This document shows, in pieces, positions 10,035 through 23,800 of a stretch of DNA of 64,000 bases. Position numbers and translations under genes: made by a program. The notes under the pieces are model-generated. The model was not told the origin of the DNA. It saw only the letters and a list, made by a program, of their open reading frames with translations, and ran no database searches. Numbering within the stretch: the stretch's first letter is position 1; each line of letters starts with the position of its first letter. The stretch comes from Lutraria lutraria (lineage: Eukaryota; Mollusca; Bivalvia; Venerida; Mactridae): contig OZ026834.1 of NCBI GenBank assembly GCA_964023205.1, forward strand, positions 32,836,756 to 32,900,755. Reading direction: 5' to 3'.

Positions 10035-13000
10035 CTTAATTTTGTTCTTCTCTCTTCATGAAATCTGTTTATAAATCTATTGGCCTGAAATAACAATTTC
10101 AACCAGATATATAGCATGAAACACAATCCACACACAATTACTGTAAAAGGTAACAGTTTCAAACTGTTCAGAGTTAAAAATACATGTACCATAAAGTTCT
10201 GATAAACGAATGGTTCAATATTATGATCAAACAACATTGTAACTGCTTTATCGGTCAACTAGGAATAAAAGCCACCCTTTGAATAAAGGTTATTCTATAA
10301 AAAACTGTCTTTGATTTTTTAAAACAAAATGACCTCTGAATGAAAGCCATTTGTCAATAAAGGTCAAATTTTGTTTTTTCCCAAGGGCAGTCTTTGTTCA
10401 CATTAGTGATTATAGTAAAAAATTAAGTGGACAGCGATCAAGTAAATAAAAACGCTTCCTGCAAAACAAACATGTAACAAGGCAGACTTTAAGAATGTCT
10501 TAAGGTATCATGATCAAGAATAATAATAATCTGTATTTTTTACCATTTATGAAATAGAGTATATTTACCTGGCTCTGTAAACTACCACGTAAAGACATAC
10601 TACGTCTACCACATATCTCCTCACAGTCACATACAAACTTTTCTACATCTTTAGATAAGGCAACAAATTCTGTGGAAGACAATTTCTCAAGAAATCCATC
10701 CTGAAACAAGTATGGGAACATATAATCATGAACTTATACAAGAGACTAGAAATATTGCATATCCAGGGCTCAGTGCAACACTGTCGTTACTTGTTCTTAT
10801 TTCAATATGAGTTACGACACTGTTGCATTGAACCCTCGATATTAGCACTTATCAACTGCATCTACAATCATCAAACATAAATCAAGTCTTTGTTATAAAA
10901 CTGCAATTCATCCACCATGTACTTATGCTGATTATATAGTATCCAGTATACATAATTTTTACATCTAAGTGTAAATTGAATTTATCATGCTTAAAAATAC
11001 CTTTAGACTGATATTTTGTCATAATTTCCTAAAGTAGATCAAAAGTCAAGCTTTATCCTGCTCGATATCTACAGTAGTCTGTCTCAACAAAGTCAAATTG
11101 GAAAAACATGCATGAAGAAACTTGGTATCAAGTTATTACATAGTACAACCATGTTGAAACTAGTCGAGTCATAAAATCAAGTATGAATTTGCACATGAAC
11201 AGTTGGTGTATTCAGTAATAATTGGTTTTGAAGAAATATTACAAATTACTCATAATATTCAGAAAGAAGGAGCTGAAGAGTGGCAAAACATGTCAATGGA
11301 ATTCTCACAGATTCACAGCCTTAAACATGTTTAAACAGAACACAACAGAACCGTTCTAATCCGAACTTCAACACAGTTCAAAGTGACAAATATGTTTGAG
11401 TATTAAATATATGATAAAAAATGGGGACCAGCTGATGTGTTCGGTTTAGAAAGGATTCCAGATCAGAAAGGTTTATAATTATAAATTGTTTTTAGTATTA
11501 AATGTATGATAAAAAATTTGGACCAGCTTACGTGTTTGGTTTAGACAGGATTCATTGTACTAGTATCATGTCTTTCTAAAATCAACAATATCTATTAATC
11601 TAGGAAAGTTATCCTCACACAAAGATGTAAATAGATTGTTAAGGTATAACATTTACCTTAGCTCTAGCAGTAACAACCTTGACACATCTATCATGAGCAT
11701 GATCACATATATTATATAACAATTCTCGTAGACCAGATACAGCTTTATTATAATCCTCAGTAGTAACCATGACATCTACATCATCTCTGAAATAATACAA
11801 ACAAACAGAATTCAAAACTCTATCATAGTACAATAAAAGACTGACTAATTCTTCTTAATAAATGATAAAAAAACCTGCATTAACCTCTTTCTATATATCA
11901 GGTATCAGCTACTGCCCACAGTACATTTTCATGCATAGTGCGTTCTAAATATAGCGTGACGTCACTACGTTTGTCTGACCTCTATACATAGAACTGATTA
12001 CTATCCACATTTCGAAAGTTATACATACGCTAAAATATAGTTACATGGAAGGATAAAAAATGTCAAAACAACCATATCGGTTGTATGTTATTAACAAAAA
12101 GTGTTTAGTTATATAAAATGAATACGTTATACCAATTCTATTCTTGTGCTTTTGTCAATAACACTAATTATTCAATGAAACGTAATGTTGAAGTAAGCTT
12201 GGCTCCAATGTGTACCATATGGTGACGTCACGTTATGTTATTGTTTATGATTTCCATTTTTGTAAGTAGTTCCTGCAAATACCCATAATGTCCCGAACAG
12301 AAGAACACAGGTCAGTGCATAGCGCTACCTTAGTGTACATATTGTGCATAGTGTGGCTGTAGTATGAACCATCATCTGCAGAGTCATGGACTCAAAAACA
12401 GACTGTGACATCATTTGATTTGGAGTTAGCAGCTACCATGGCATATCAGCACAAACAGGTGAGTTCACAAATGGTAAGCCAGGTGTGAGGATAGTATAAC
12501 TGGACAAGGTGTCAATTCACATGTCTACCAGGTGTAATCACAGTGTCACAGCACCATATTTCAACTGCAACACGTAGACTCTATCTCCTTATAACAGAGA
12601 GATTGTAGGAGTGGCTATATAACAGAGAGATTGTAGGAGTGGCTATATAACAGAGAGATTGTATGGGTTGGCAATATTAAAGAGAGATTGTAGGAGTGGC
12701 TATATTACAGAGAGATTGTAGGAGGGGCTAAAACTAAACAAAACTTACACTGAGACATTTAAATGAGTCGGTTCCTCTAATGGATTGTCTTTATCTTCTA
12801 CAGGTGAATGTATTGGTGTGGGAACCTTTGTTTTACCAGCTGCGATACCAATTACATCAAATACAATACCATGGAATGCCTGAAATTATGTAATGCATGA
12901 TAACACATCGTTAAATACAAAATATATACATACTAGTTTTAAATTTAACAAAGACGACCAGTCGACATTAATTTGATTTTCGTATTTGAATATTAAGATC

Positions 13001-16000
13001 AAATCTCAAAACTAAATAATACAAAAAGACAATAAAACCTAAGAATACAAACCAATAAGTGTGCAGATGCTACATGTACATATTAGTATGCATTTATTTA
13101 TATATTAACAGAGCAACATAACCTCAAAATGAATGATGTTGTGTTACTCCCATTATTGTTCATTGTTCATACATAATTAAATCAACCAACACTTTTTGTG
13201 ACATGTTTGCATCAACATGAAATAATACTATATCAAACCAATACTAGACATTAAGATTTTCTCTCCATTTCCCACATGATACCAATAATCCACATTAAAG
13301 ATAGGTAAAAATTTTATCAGAAATATAATTTTCCCACAAATTAGTTCTTTACTATGAGTTCAGATGACCAATATTATAAACATTTTGTGGCCATTTTGCA
13401 CCGACTCTAACTGGTCATTTTTAACTAAGAAGGTCAAATAAGAAACAGCTTGATAATCTAACCTTTACTCTCTTTAAAACTGTAAGTAAATTTTGGAAGA
13501 TATTTCTCATAAGCTGCATCCATTGAGTATAATTCAGTAGTCTCATTTGATCAGCCAAACTGAAACAAATAAAATAAAATTCAATGCACTGATTAAAACA
13601 TCTTAAAATAGTCAAAGATAAAATTTGCAGAAAATTCAAAGCTTTCCGAGCATGGCACATGTTTTCTATTTATTTATTTATTTGGGTTTTATTCTGTTTT
13701 TCAACAAATTTTCAGTTATATACAGCAGTCGAATCACCTAACCAGTTTTCCTGACTGTATTCTAACCAGTACTAACTTACCCTTCCACATCAACCAGCAA
13801 CATCGCCACATGTGGAAGAAAATCAACATTTTGGTCAAATTTCCATGAAAGATTTAACTTGTCACAACTGGGAATCAACCCTGGATCACCGGAATACAAA
13901 TCTAGCATACTAACCACTGAACCATGGTTGCTGCCTACATGTTTTCTGTGATTATTTGGTATAAGACATTTGTTCTAAGGCATTATTTGCTGGGAATAAG
14001 GTTAGCAGAACAGAACAGAACAGAACAAATCCTTTATTTCTTTCCCAGATATGTTGTACATATTGCATGGGTAACTAAATCAACAAAAGATATTTACATA
14101 GGTTTCTGTATAAACAGGTACAATCCAGCAATGAATAAGGAAGAGAAAAAAATTAAACGTAATACACGGGTACAGAATCAAGTTAGGTTAATTGCTTATC
14201 AGAATATGTCTGAAATACCTTATTTATATACCAGGTAAGATAAACCTGTTCAATACAATTATCATATACCGGTAACAAGGAAAATAAATTAGCTGTCCCA
14301 TAACAACATCTATGAACAACTATTGAACAAACTAACAGACAGACAGGTATACCTAGAAACGAACATTTCTTACCTAGAATTATTATCATCTGTGTCAATA
14401 TTGTCAGCAGAACTAACAGCTTCAATCACAGTCTGTTAATACAACATAAATCATGTATTATCTATAAACATGTAATTCATCACAAAATAACATACAGTAT
14501 TATATATAAACATGTAATTCCTCACAAAATAACATACAGTATTATCTATAATTATCTAATGTCTCGGGAAAATCAAATCAAACAAAGAAATTTTTAAGTT
14601 CAAGGCCATTACTCATAAAAATATAGTTCATAATAATATTTCCCTGGTTTCTACTTGACGGTCATAAATCTCATTTACTAGTAGACTACTAGAATGACTT
14701 CATACATTTGGAATTTACCATAAGAAACATAAGTGTCGGTGCCAAAAACTAGGGTTGGTCTATCAGTAAACTTTAAACACAACTACTTTTCTGGTCTAAT
14801 GCATCTAGTTGAAATTTCAATCTCAAGAGTTATATTTTGTAAAAAAGAAGTCTAACTTCAGCAGAACTTAAATTTTTTATTTAATTTTTTAAATCTGTCA
14901 ACATTTCGGCCATATTGGCCTTCATCAGGATCAATAAATATTAATATCATGCGACGTCAATAACAACGTCAAATTATGACATACAATTTTAAAAGAAACT
15001 AAATGGATGCATATTCTAGGTACTACAAGTCCGAATGGAATGAATTCTAAAATATTATATAATTCTTTTTGTGCTTTGTTGAAATCCAAGAGTCTGTCTA
15101 TGTATTTCATATTTGTTATATAGTTAATATTGGTCTCCCATCATATCTTGCTAATCTTAAAAGTTATCACACACAAACCTGTTTGACAGTAGTTTTCATA
15201 CATGTGAATGTCTCACTCCGATAAACTTCAAGGAATGTTAACTTCTGTAAACGTAACATTCCAAATAGAATGGCAACAAGTTTCTCCTATAAATAAAAAA
15301 TGAAGTTATACAATATAAACAACTATTGTTGTCATAGTAACTAAACTTAGTAAACTAACACTCAGACATTTTTTATCAACATTCCAAGCTAGGGAATCAA
15401 CATAAAATGCATATTCATATATTCAATTATATGTAATTGCTCTTTAGTTAATCTAAAATATTTTACATTAAAGGAGAACATTAAACATTGCTTCTTTCTA
15501 TTTAAATAACCTAGTATTGATGACTAAATAATTTATTGCTATATCATGACATTTTAAGTAATGACATTTTAAGATCTTATCCTGCTTAGCATACAGAAAA
15601 TGATGACAGAAATTAGGATTTGAAATAATATGGAGTCAGGTAAAATATTTGTACCAGAGAATTTGACAAAACACAGCATAGCAATAATATGTGCACATTC
15701 TTCACCAGCATCAACTGTATAAACAACTGTACTAAACAGACATTTATATTTCATGAGTAAAAATAGCTTAACTTTAACCTTGAAAAAGAATTTTGGAAAG
15801 AATCTAACACACAAACCTCATCCAACACTAGGGACTCTTCAGTTAGTGGACGATTCAGTTCACTTGTCACATGTTTGTGGAACTCTTCCTGAATCATGAT
15901 ATCTATCAACTTCTGAAGTTCAGCAAGCTGGGATCCAAGATGTCTGATAAAAATAATAAGATAAAACATGTTTGTATATGTAGAGGAACACTACATGAAG

Positions 16001-19000
16001 ATAGTAGTCAAAACATTAATGAACACAATGAAACAGTTATTGAAAGAATGAGTTAAATACAACTATGCATTAAACACCTGTATACATGTATATAATGATT
16101 ATGAATGTGAAATGTGGCAATGCCACCAAACCTGGTTTTGGACGACATTTTTTTTAGTGCAAACTGATCTCCAATTTTTAGCAATAGTGACCTTGATCCT
16201 GACATAAGAACCATCAAAGAAAAGCCAAAGCACGGTCTCTATAAACCCATGCTGTATATCAATAAAACTGAAGTTATTGAACACAAACTAAATGTTTCAC
16301 TTCTCCACCCACACTCAGTATCTAAGAGGATGTACCCCAATCTAAAAACGAGGCTTTTTAACTTTGTTTGGAAGCCTACATCAAAATGTGAAATGAAGTT
16401 GTGTCTGAACACAGACAAGTACCTAAGACTATGAACACCAGCTAGCTCCTGTGATAACACTTCTTGTGTTGTAGATATGAGATCCAATGCACCAACAAAT
16501 TCATTAGTTGACAATAATGTCTGTATTGTAGGCTGGGTCTGATGTACTGTCGCCATTAACTTCAACTGTGAACAAAGTAATGGTAATCAGTAATTCAATT
16601 ACATATTATGAGAATAAGATAATTATTTTCATCAAGAAACTGGCTAAGTATCATAAAATCAGATGATATTATGAGAAAATAGATTCATTTTATGAAGTAA
16701 AGGATCAAAATTAAGTATAATTGATAGAAAGTAAGTTCTGCTATTGTTTTTTTTAAAGATTTGTAAGATAAAAATAAGTTTAGGGTGAAACTGAATAATT
16801 TGATGAGCTGTTCCATGCATAAGTGGCTGAACTGCCCATATCAATAAATTATCAATAAATCCATGTATTACCTTATTATGCAGTTGAACATAACTGGATC
16901 TTGACTTTGTCATATTTAAAACTTTGAGTGATTCTTTAGCCATCATTGTGTCCATACTGTTTATCTTATCCCTGAAAAGTAATTGATACATGCATTAACC
17001 AAATAATCTTATAAAAGATACAAATTAATACGGTTAACAGATAATTTATTTAATACTAATCAGATATCATTTTGTAGCACATGCTGTGAGTTCCCAAGAT
17101 AGAATTGTTCAGAAGTATCACAGATTTTGTTTCAATGGGTTCATTCAATCACATTTCAGTTACCGGTATATACTGTGGCCAGTTCACCTTAGCAGTTTTT
17201 CTGGACCCTATTCCAATCAGTACCAACCTCCCCTTGAACAAGGAGTCAGCAATTTCTCCACATATGGAGGAAAACTGATTTATTTGTCAAACTCATAGAA
17301 GGGTTTGACCAGCTCCAACTGGTATTTTAACCCGGAGTGCCGTGTTACAAGTTTGGCGCACCAATCACTGCATCTCAGCAGCGGATAAGAATCATAGAGG
17401 CATGAGTAAGTGAATAAGAAGATAAAGAAACATCAAGTTAATACAAACCTGAGAAATTTTATTCTTGCACATGTAACTTTCATCTTCTCTTGTAACTCAT
17501 CGTGGGAGGTCATTGCGTGGAAAAATGCTTCAGAACGACGAGAAATCTGTTGGGCTATCTGTACCTCTACTATGTCTAAATAATGACTCATCTAAAGTAA
17601 AAAATAAGCACCAAAAGTTGATACACATGTCACTGACTGTTGTTAGATCATACGTGAAAACTAAAAGTACAGTATAAGAGGAAATATTATATTAAAGGGT
17701 TAAAGAGTAAAACACTCTGTACAAGAATAAATTAAAAACAGTGATTTGTTCCTAATGTCTTAAATATACAGGGTGCAAATTAATATATTAAAAATCATTT
17801 AATAGGTAAGTTGTTATATAATAAACAAAATTGATTTTAACGAATTATCCATCAGCAAAGAAGACTTCAAAAATAAACAACTACCCCTGTACAAGAACAG
17901 TTAATAAGCATTATAGTCAATACAGAAATGAGTTCACACTGAATATACCAAAACATTTGACTGCTTTGAGAATGCACCTAAAAACTGTTTTCTACTTATA
18001 AATTATCAAAGGAATAAATATATTTTTAGATTACCTTCTCTTGTAATAATTTTGAAGAATGTCTCGTTCCTTGATTAGTAGCTTTTGACTCTTCAATCTG
18101 TGTCCATGGAAACACAGCATTGAATGTGTCCGGATTCTCAAGGTTGAAGTTAGGTAACAAAAACAGCTGAAAAAAAACAAAGAAAATACAATAAGATTAG
18201 TACAACATCAGACCCGAAAAAAATGGTTAGTTTTACGTTCAACTATTACAACTGTATTTTTAGGCACCAACACTAAATTTCTAACAGTGAATTCATAATA
18301 TGAAAATATTTGGGATGAATTATGAATAAGGTATGTTTAGGGAAAAAAAACAAAGAAAAGTTTTCAACCTACCAAACTTTTTTTTTTGGGGGGGGGGGGG
18401 GGTCAAGTTACTGTAATCACCATAATCTTTTCTAGCCTTAAACATGCATATTCAAAGTCTTTCACAAATAGGTAAAAGTGCATTTTGGGTGTACTTCGTA
18501 AATAAGAAAGATAAAATGAGCTGTAGCGACTGTAGCTGTCTTATTACGAAGAACACCCAATAATTATGCATTCTAACAGTCTTAGTGATCCACATGAGCA
18601 GTGTGTACTAAGTCGTTCTTCGTAACTACCGGTATAAATTAAGAATGCCTCTTTATATTCTATTAAGATAAGAAAGCCAAACATTTAAAAAATCCTTTTT
18701 CACTGATTGGCTAAGAGAGTGGGACAAGCACTAAATTGTTTATAGTGTAATCAATACATAATAAATACACTGGTTCATAATGAAATAACTAAATCTAAAG
18801 CAATATAATTTGGCAACCACAGACACTTTGATTACATTGGTGGTCAATTTTCTCTTGCCGATATTTTCATTTTCATATGAATTATATCTCAGAACTAAAG
18901 TCAAACAAATCAACTCTTGCATTTTTGGGGAGGACAATGGAGACCAGGTATTTATTATTTTTTCAAGACAACAGAGTGCATTAGCAATAAAAAACTATGT

Positions 19001-20853
19001 GTGAAGTAAAATCTTGGTAAACATAAGTTATACACAAATGGATTATAACAAATCATTAATCAAATCCAACAAAATACTCAGGAAAAATGCATTGTGAATT
19101 AACATATCAGGTAAGCATAAGCTGTATAACTGACATAACATATTTATGGCATTTGTTTGAAGGAACTTCATAATTCATATCACATTGGAGGAAACTCTAA
19201 GGCCTAAATTAAAAATATGTTTGTTTGCCCTTTACCGACCCTGAATTTTAGAAGAGGGTCGGTAGGTAGGAAAAATATTTTATTTTATTTCTGAATTTGA
19301 CCTTTACACTTCTATCTATTCATTTTATGTATTCTGCTACCATACAACCATTTATTGTGTGCTTTTAATCAACCATAAACATGTACTCAGTGCCTTAAGA
19401 CACATTATTGTTTTCCTTCATTACTTCAAATGATACCTACATTTGTACTTTCAATGTTTATCAAAAGCAGTGAGTACATGCATATTTTCCCAAGTATAAA
19501 AATAAAATTCTCCCAGATTTTGCAATAAAATCTTTTGAGTCGGCATGATTTTTTCGGGTCGGTCGGTAAAGGGCAAACAAAGTTAATTTTAATTTAAGCC
19601 TAACTGAAGCTAAATTTGCACAAATATGGGTCAGTTTGCACCCTTCAGTAAGACTAATAAATGTGTACCTTTATATAATATTTTTACATAACTAAGTACT
19701 CTGTCTTACTTTGAGGTTTAAGATTGAACAATAGTAACATCTGTGACAGCAACACAACATAATGTTGTCTTCATAATCTTCACAAAAAGATATTGATAAT
19801 AAATCCAACCGAGCAATAATTGAAGTCCAATAATGAGTCATGGAAAACATTTATAACTGGATACATGTGTGATAGCAGGCAAGTAACTTACATACAAGGT
19901 ATCATCTAAGTATTCAGAAGAAAAAGCTCAAAATCTTATTGTGGCACTGTGGAGTGTCCCCATAGAGTAATAGGGAAATTTATTTACATGTCAAAATCTG
20001 CTTTTCCTGTATCATTAAGTACCTAAATAAATCACTTCAAAGACTCAATGAGAATCATGGGACACTTACCGGTACATAGCAGCTGTTACAATGTCTCTAA
20101 GGCAAGTTCTATGGATATCTGTTTGAAATATCTTAAGACAGGACTTACATGCGCAATAGGGAGATATTCTCAGACATGTTTTATAACAATATTAACTGAC
20201 AATGTGTGATGTATCATGCACAGAGAAGGTGAGCCTAAGTCTAGAAATTGATTGAGGGATGAAAACAACTTACTTTAGGAATTTGTTCTAACTCGGTTCT
20301 ATTTTTTTCTGCAAAAAAAAAGAGAAAAACACATGAATCAAATACGCAAATTTCTGTCAGTACCTTACACACAATATTTATCTTATCAAACATCAAATTA
20401 ACAACCAGAAAAAAAGGACATAAGATTAAACAGTCAAGCCAGTGCTAAGATCATCTGTGAATAGTAGCCATGTGACAATTAAGACAATAGATTTATTTTC
20501 ATAATAAGCAATTTCTTATCATTGCAGTTTATATACAAACCTCTGTAAATAACTTAATAAGTAATTAATCTATTATTAAAAATAAAGAACATTTTCACTT
20601 TCTGACAGCTAGTCTTAGGTAATTCATAACTTAATTTCTCGATGATAAATGGGTTAAACTTAGTATCAAAACATACAATACATGTACCATATACATGATT
20701 ATTGAAATCTTAAAAGAACAGGTTTAGCACCTATAAATGCTATATTATCTATTTCTAATAAATACCTGCTTGTCTTACTGTCTGTGTTAGATGAGTTTCT
20801 TGATTTTTGCCATCAGCAAAATGTTCAAGTTCTTTACTGTGTTTCTTATATCT
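10035..20853 (-). CDS. VPS54: VPS54 exons 3-16: coiled-coil and rod region
   Basis: These exons hold the vesicle-tethering helical core. The segment 'MSHYLDIVEVQIAQQISRRS' (17591-17449) begins the N-terminal helical bundle that in GARP contacts the other subunits. Exon 4 is only 35 bases (20308-20274), but its phase joins perfectly to exon 3 (88 bases) as 'RQAEKNRTELEQIPK', matching the human 'SRTDLEQVPK'. Exon 13 (12879-12749) carries a diverged Pro/acidic linker ('KTKVPTPIHSPVEDKDNP') where the human protein has a Ser-rich insert. Exon 16 (10084-10035) ends in phase 2 after 'HEERRTKL', so a further exon is required. Introns carry the MITEs and SINEs annotated separately. Confidence 0.93.
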
Positions 20854-23800
20854 CTGTAACAATGACATTTAAGAGTTTTATCAACATTACAAAATGTACA
20901 AATAAAATTCACAAGACTCGTCAAATCCACTAGTTGCTCATAATTACAAACAGGAAATCGACACAGGACAAGTTGAAGTTGCTTTATAACTAGTCAAAAT
21001 TCTAAGCCAGTAGGACAAGTAGTCTAAATAAATTGGTGAGTCCTGATGACTGATGCAGGCTATATGAATAGAAATATATTCCAGACATCTGCTGTGTAGA
21101 TAGGAAGGAGACACAAGTCAATTATTGATAGAACTACTATTCTGTATCATCCACCTCATAGAGAAATTGAAATAAAAAACATCTCCACCTACAATTATCA
21201 AAGTGGTGTAAAGCTTCAATTTGAAACGAAGAAAAAGGCAATGCATGATCAATTACTTTAATTGCCTTGAAACTAGTGCCGACAGATAAAAACTTGTGCA
21301 GTTTTGTCAAGATTAGCAATTATGCTTTTAATTTTGTGGATAGCATGGTATACATAATAACATAGAAACACTGTCAGACAATAAATTGCTAAAAAGAAAC
21401 ATATCATACCGTATATACTCGACTATAAGGCGCATGCGCTTATAAGACGCACCTATGAAATGGACGAGCAATCTGGGGTATTTAGCATTGACCCTTCTAT
21501 AAGACGCTGTCGAATTTTGAGATCGAGCGAGGATAGTTAAAAGTTCCAGAGGGAGTAAATCTTCTGACATAAACTGATTAAAATCAAACAATAACAGCAA
21601 ATTATTGCTTTATTTCAAAGCAGAAATTGCATCGCTCCCGACCGTCGTTTAAAACAGAAAGTAGAATTTAACAAAGGGGAGTAACTTCTACAGGCTGTTA
21701 ATTAATATATATCCCATAATGCACAGTAAGAGAATCTGTGATTCTGAAATGCCCCGAGGTAATGTTAATTCAAATGTTTAACCTATTGCAATCAGCAACG
21801 ATTATGTCATACAGACTGTGCTTTTGATAAGTTGAGATATAAAAGGTGCTAATTTCGCTGGATACAAAAGAAATTAACACACACACAAACAAAACAATGT
21901 GTCAAACTTGCTAAACCACGACCAAAGAAAACAAAAGCTATCAAGATGTGCATTACCTCAAATAGAACTCTTAATGATTTACTAATACAACTTCTTTGTC
22001 ACTGATAAGTGATAACATCTGTATTAATCTCGTACCTTACTAAATAATCCAGTAACAAATTATTTACACAGAAAATATCCGTAATTGTGTGTCACATTTA
22101 AATTCAATTTATGTGAGTAAAATATTCAACAGAGAGCAAGAAACTGATCATTTGATTGATGGGTTGCATCATTTATGACGTCAGTTACATTAACCTTAAA
22201 CCTAAGCATATTTCAACACCGCTAAAAATAGAAAATCAATATAGTTACAAGTCTGGGAGTGTGGGAAAATATGTGCGGACTTTAAACCTCTGGGTCTAAG
22301 TGATAAAAAATTTTTTTTTGGTAATAAGTTGAGCTGAATTTGTGACCTAATTACTATAGAACTTTAGAAATAAGGATGATTTAATCGATCAAAGGCGGTG
22401 AATTGTTCATAAGTCGTAAAAGAAAAAGTGTCAAGGAAAATTTTGTTACATCAAAGGATGCCGACATTTTACACGATTAACTCGTTCTTAATTATGAAAT
22501 AATTCATCTAAGGGTGAAGGAATCTGTTAGATAAGATAAGAACAGAAAGTTATTAATGCTGACAACATATTATACGGTAGGTAATGTTTATTTTTTTTGC
22601 TAAACTGTTGGACAAATAGTGGGTGGGGGTGCCTCGCCGAAAACGCAATCTACGGTCGATAAAATGAAACATTCTGTCAAAAGTATAAGATTTTTATGAA
22701 AAAATATTTTATCTCTCCAGTGTGACTCGCTTGTAAGACGCATCCCCCTCGTCAAGTTTGATAATTGAGTCTCAAAAATGCGTCTTATAGTCGAGCATAT
22801 ACGGTATACAATTTTATCTTCTTTTGGAGATGTATTCATCATAGCAAATAAATTAATCAGTCTGCATTAAAACACTCATTTACCTCAGATGTTCTCCGTA
22901 TGTATGATTCAAAATGACCTCTGTTGATATCTTGTAGATAGGGAGAAGATGGAAGATGGGATTTCTCATAGAAATCAACTCCCCACGTTTTTGTGAAGAA
23001 ATCTGTTTCTCTTTTCACTAATCTAGGATCATTCAATGCAGCAGGTAAATTAACTTGAGAATTGAACACAGTCCATCTATGCTGGTCTTGAACAATTGAA
23101 GGTTCTTGATTTGGCACTGGTCTTTGAGAGCTTGCGTGCAGTTTATGTAATGCATTGTTAGTTCCCTCTGTAAACAATTAAAAAGTTTCAGTTATGATAT
23201 TCAAAAGGATACGTTATCAGTTAACCGACGGAAGGCTGGCCGGACAGGACAATCACTATATGCCCCGACATCAAAGACGACGGGGGCATAAACATTGAAT
23301 TAAAATTCTTCAATTTGTGGCAAAATACATGTTAAGAACTAAATAATTTTAATATAGAGGATGTGTGATTGTGGTCGGGGTAGTGACTAAGTGAGTGGGT
23401 ATGTTACAAACTTACTCACTGTAAATTTTATCATTCACTTTTTACCTTTATATAACCAAAATATCTGTCTGCAGATAATTCAGGGAAAATGATAAATCTA
23501 GACCATGTTGTATGAAAAATTAAATAAAGGGAGATAACTCACAAATTATAATATACACTTAAATGATTGAAAGACAAATTGCTGCTTAATAAATGTATGT
23601 GCTTTAATTTGTTTTATTTACATTTAAGGTCTCATTAGCTGTTTGCTGTAAAAAACATGCAAAAATCAAGCAATTGCTAATATAATCCCAAGATGATAAT
23701 TACTGATGAAACAAGCCCTTTTTCTTCTAAAAACACTCTTTTTGCTATGATTTTTGCATTTGAAAACTAGAAAAATTTAGACATCACTTCATGACGATTG

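Noticed and set aside
16105..16420. Sequence containing GACCTTGATCCTGAC and AGTGACCTT considered as a gene piece
   Set aside because: Stops in all frames and repeat-like character; it lies just outside VPS54 exon 8 and is probably a dispersed repeat of unknown family.
22600..22842. Minus-strand 80-residue frame as a transposase or VPS54 exon
   Set aside because: It spans the end of the TA-flanked element and shows no transposase motif, splice sites or VPS54 similarity.
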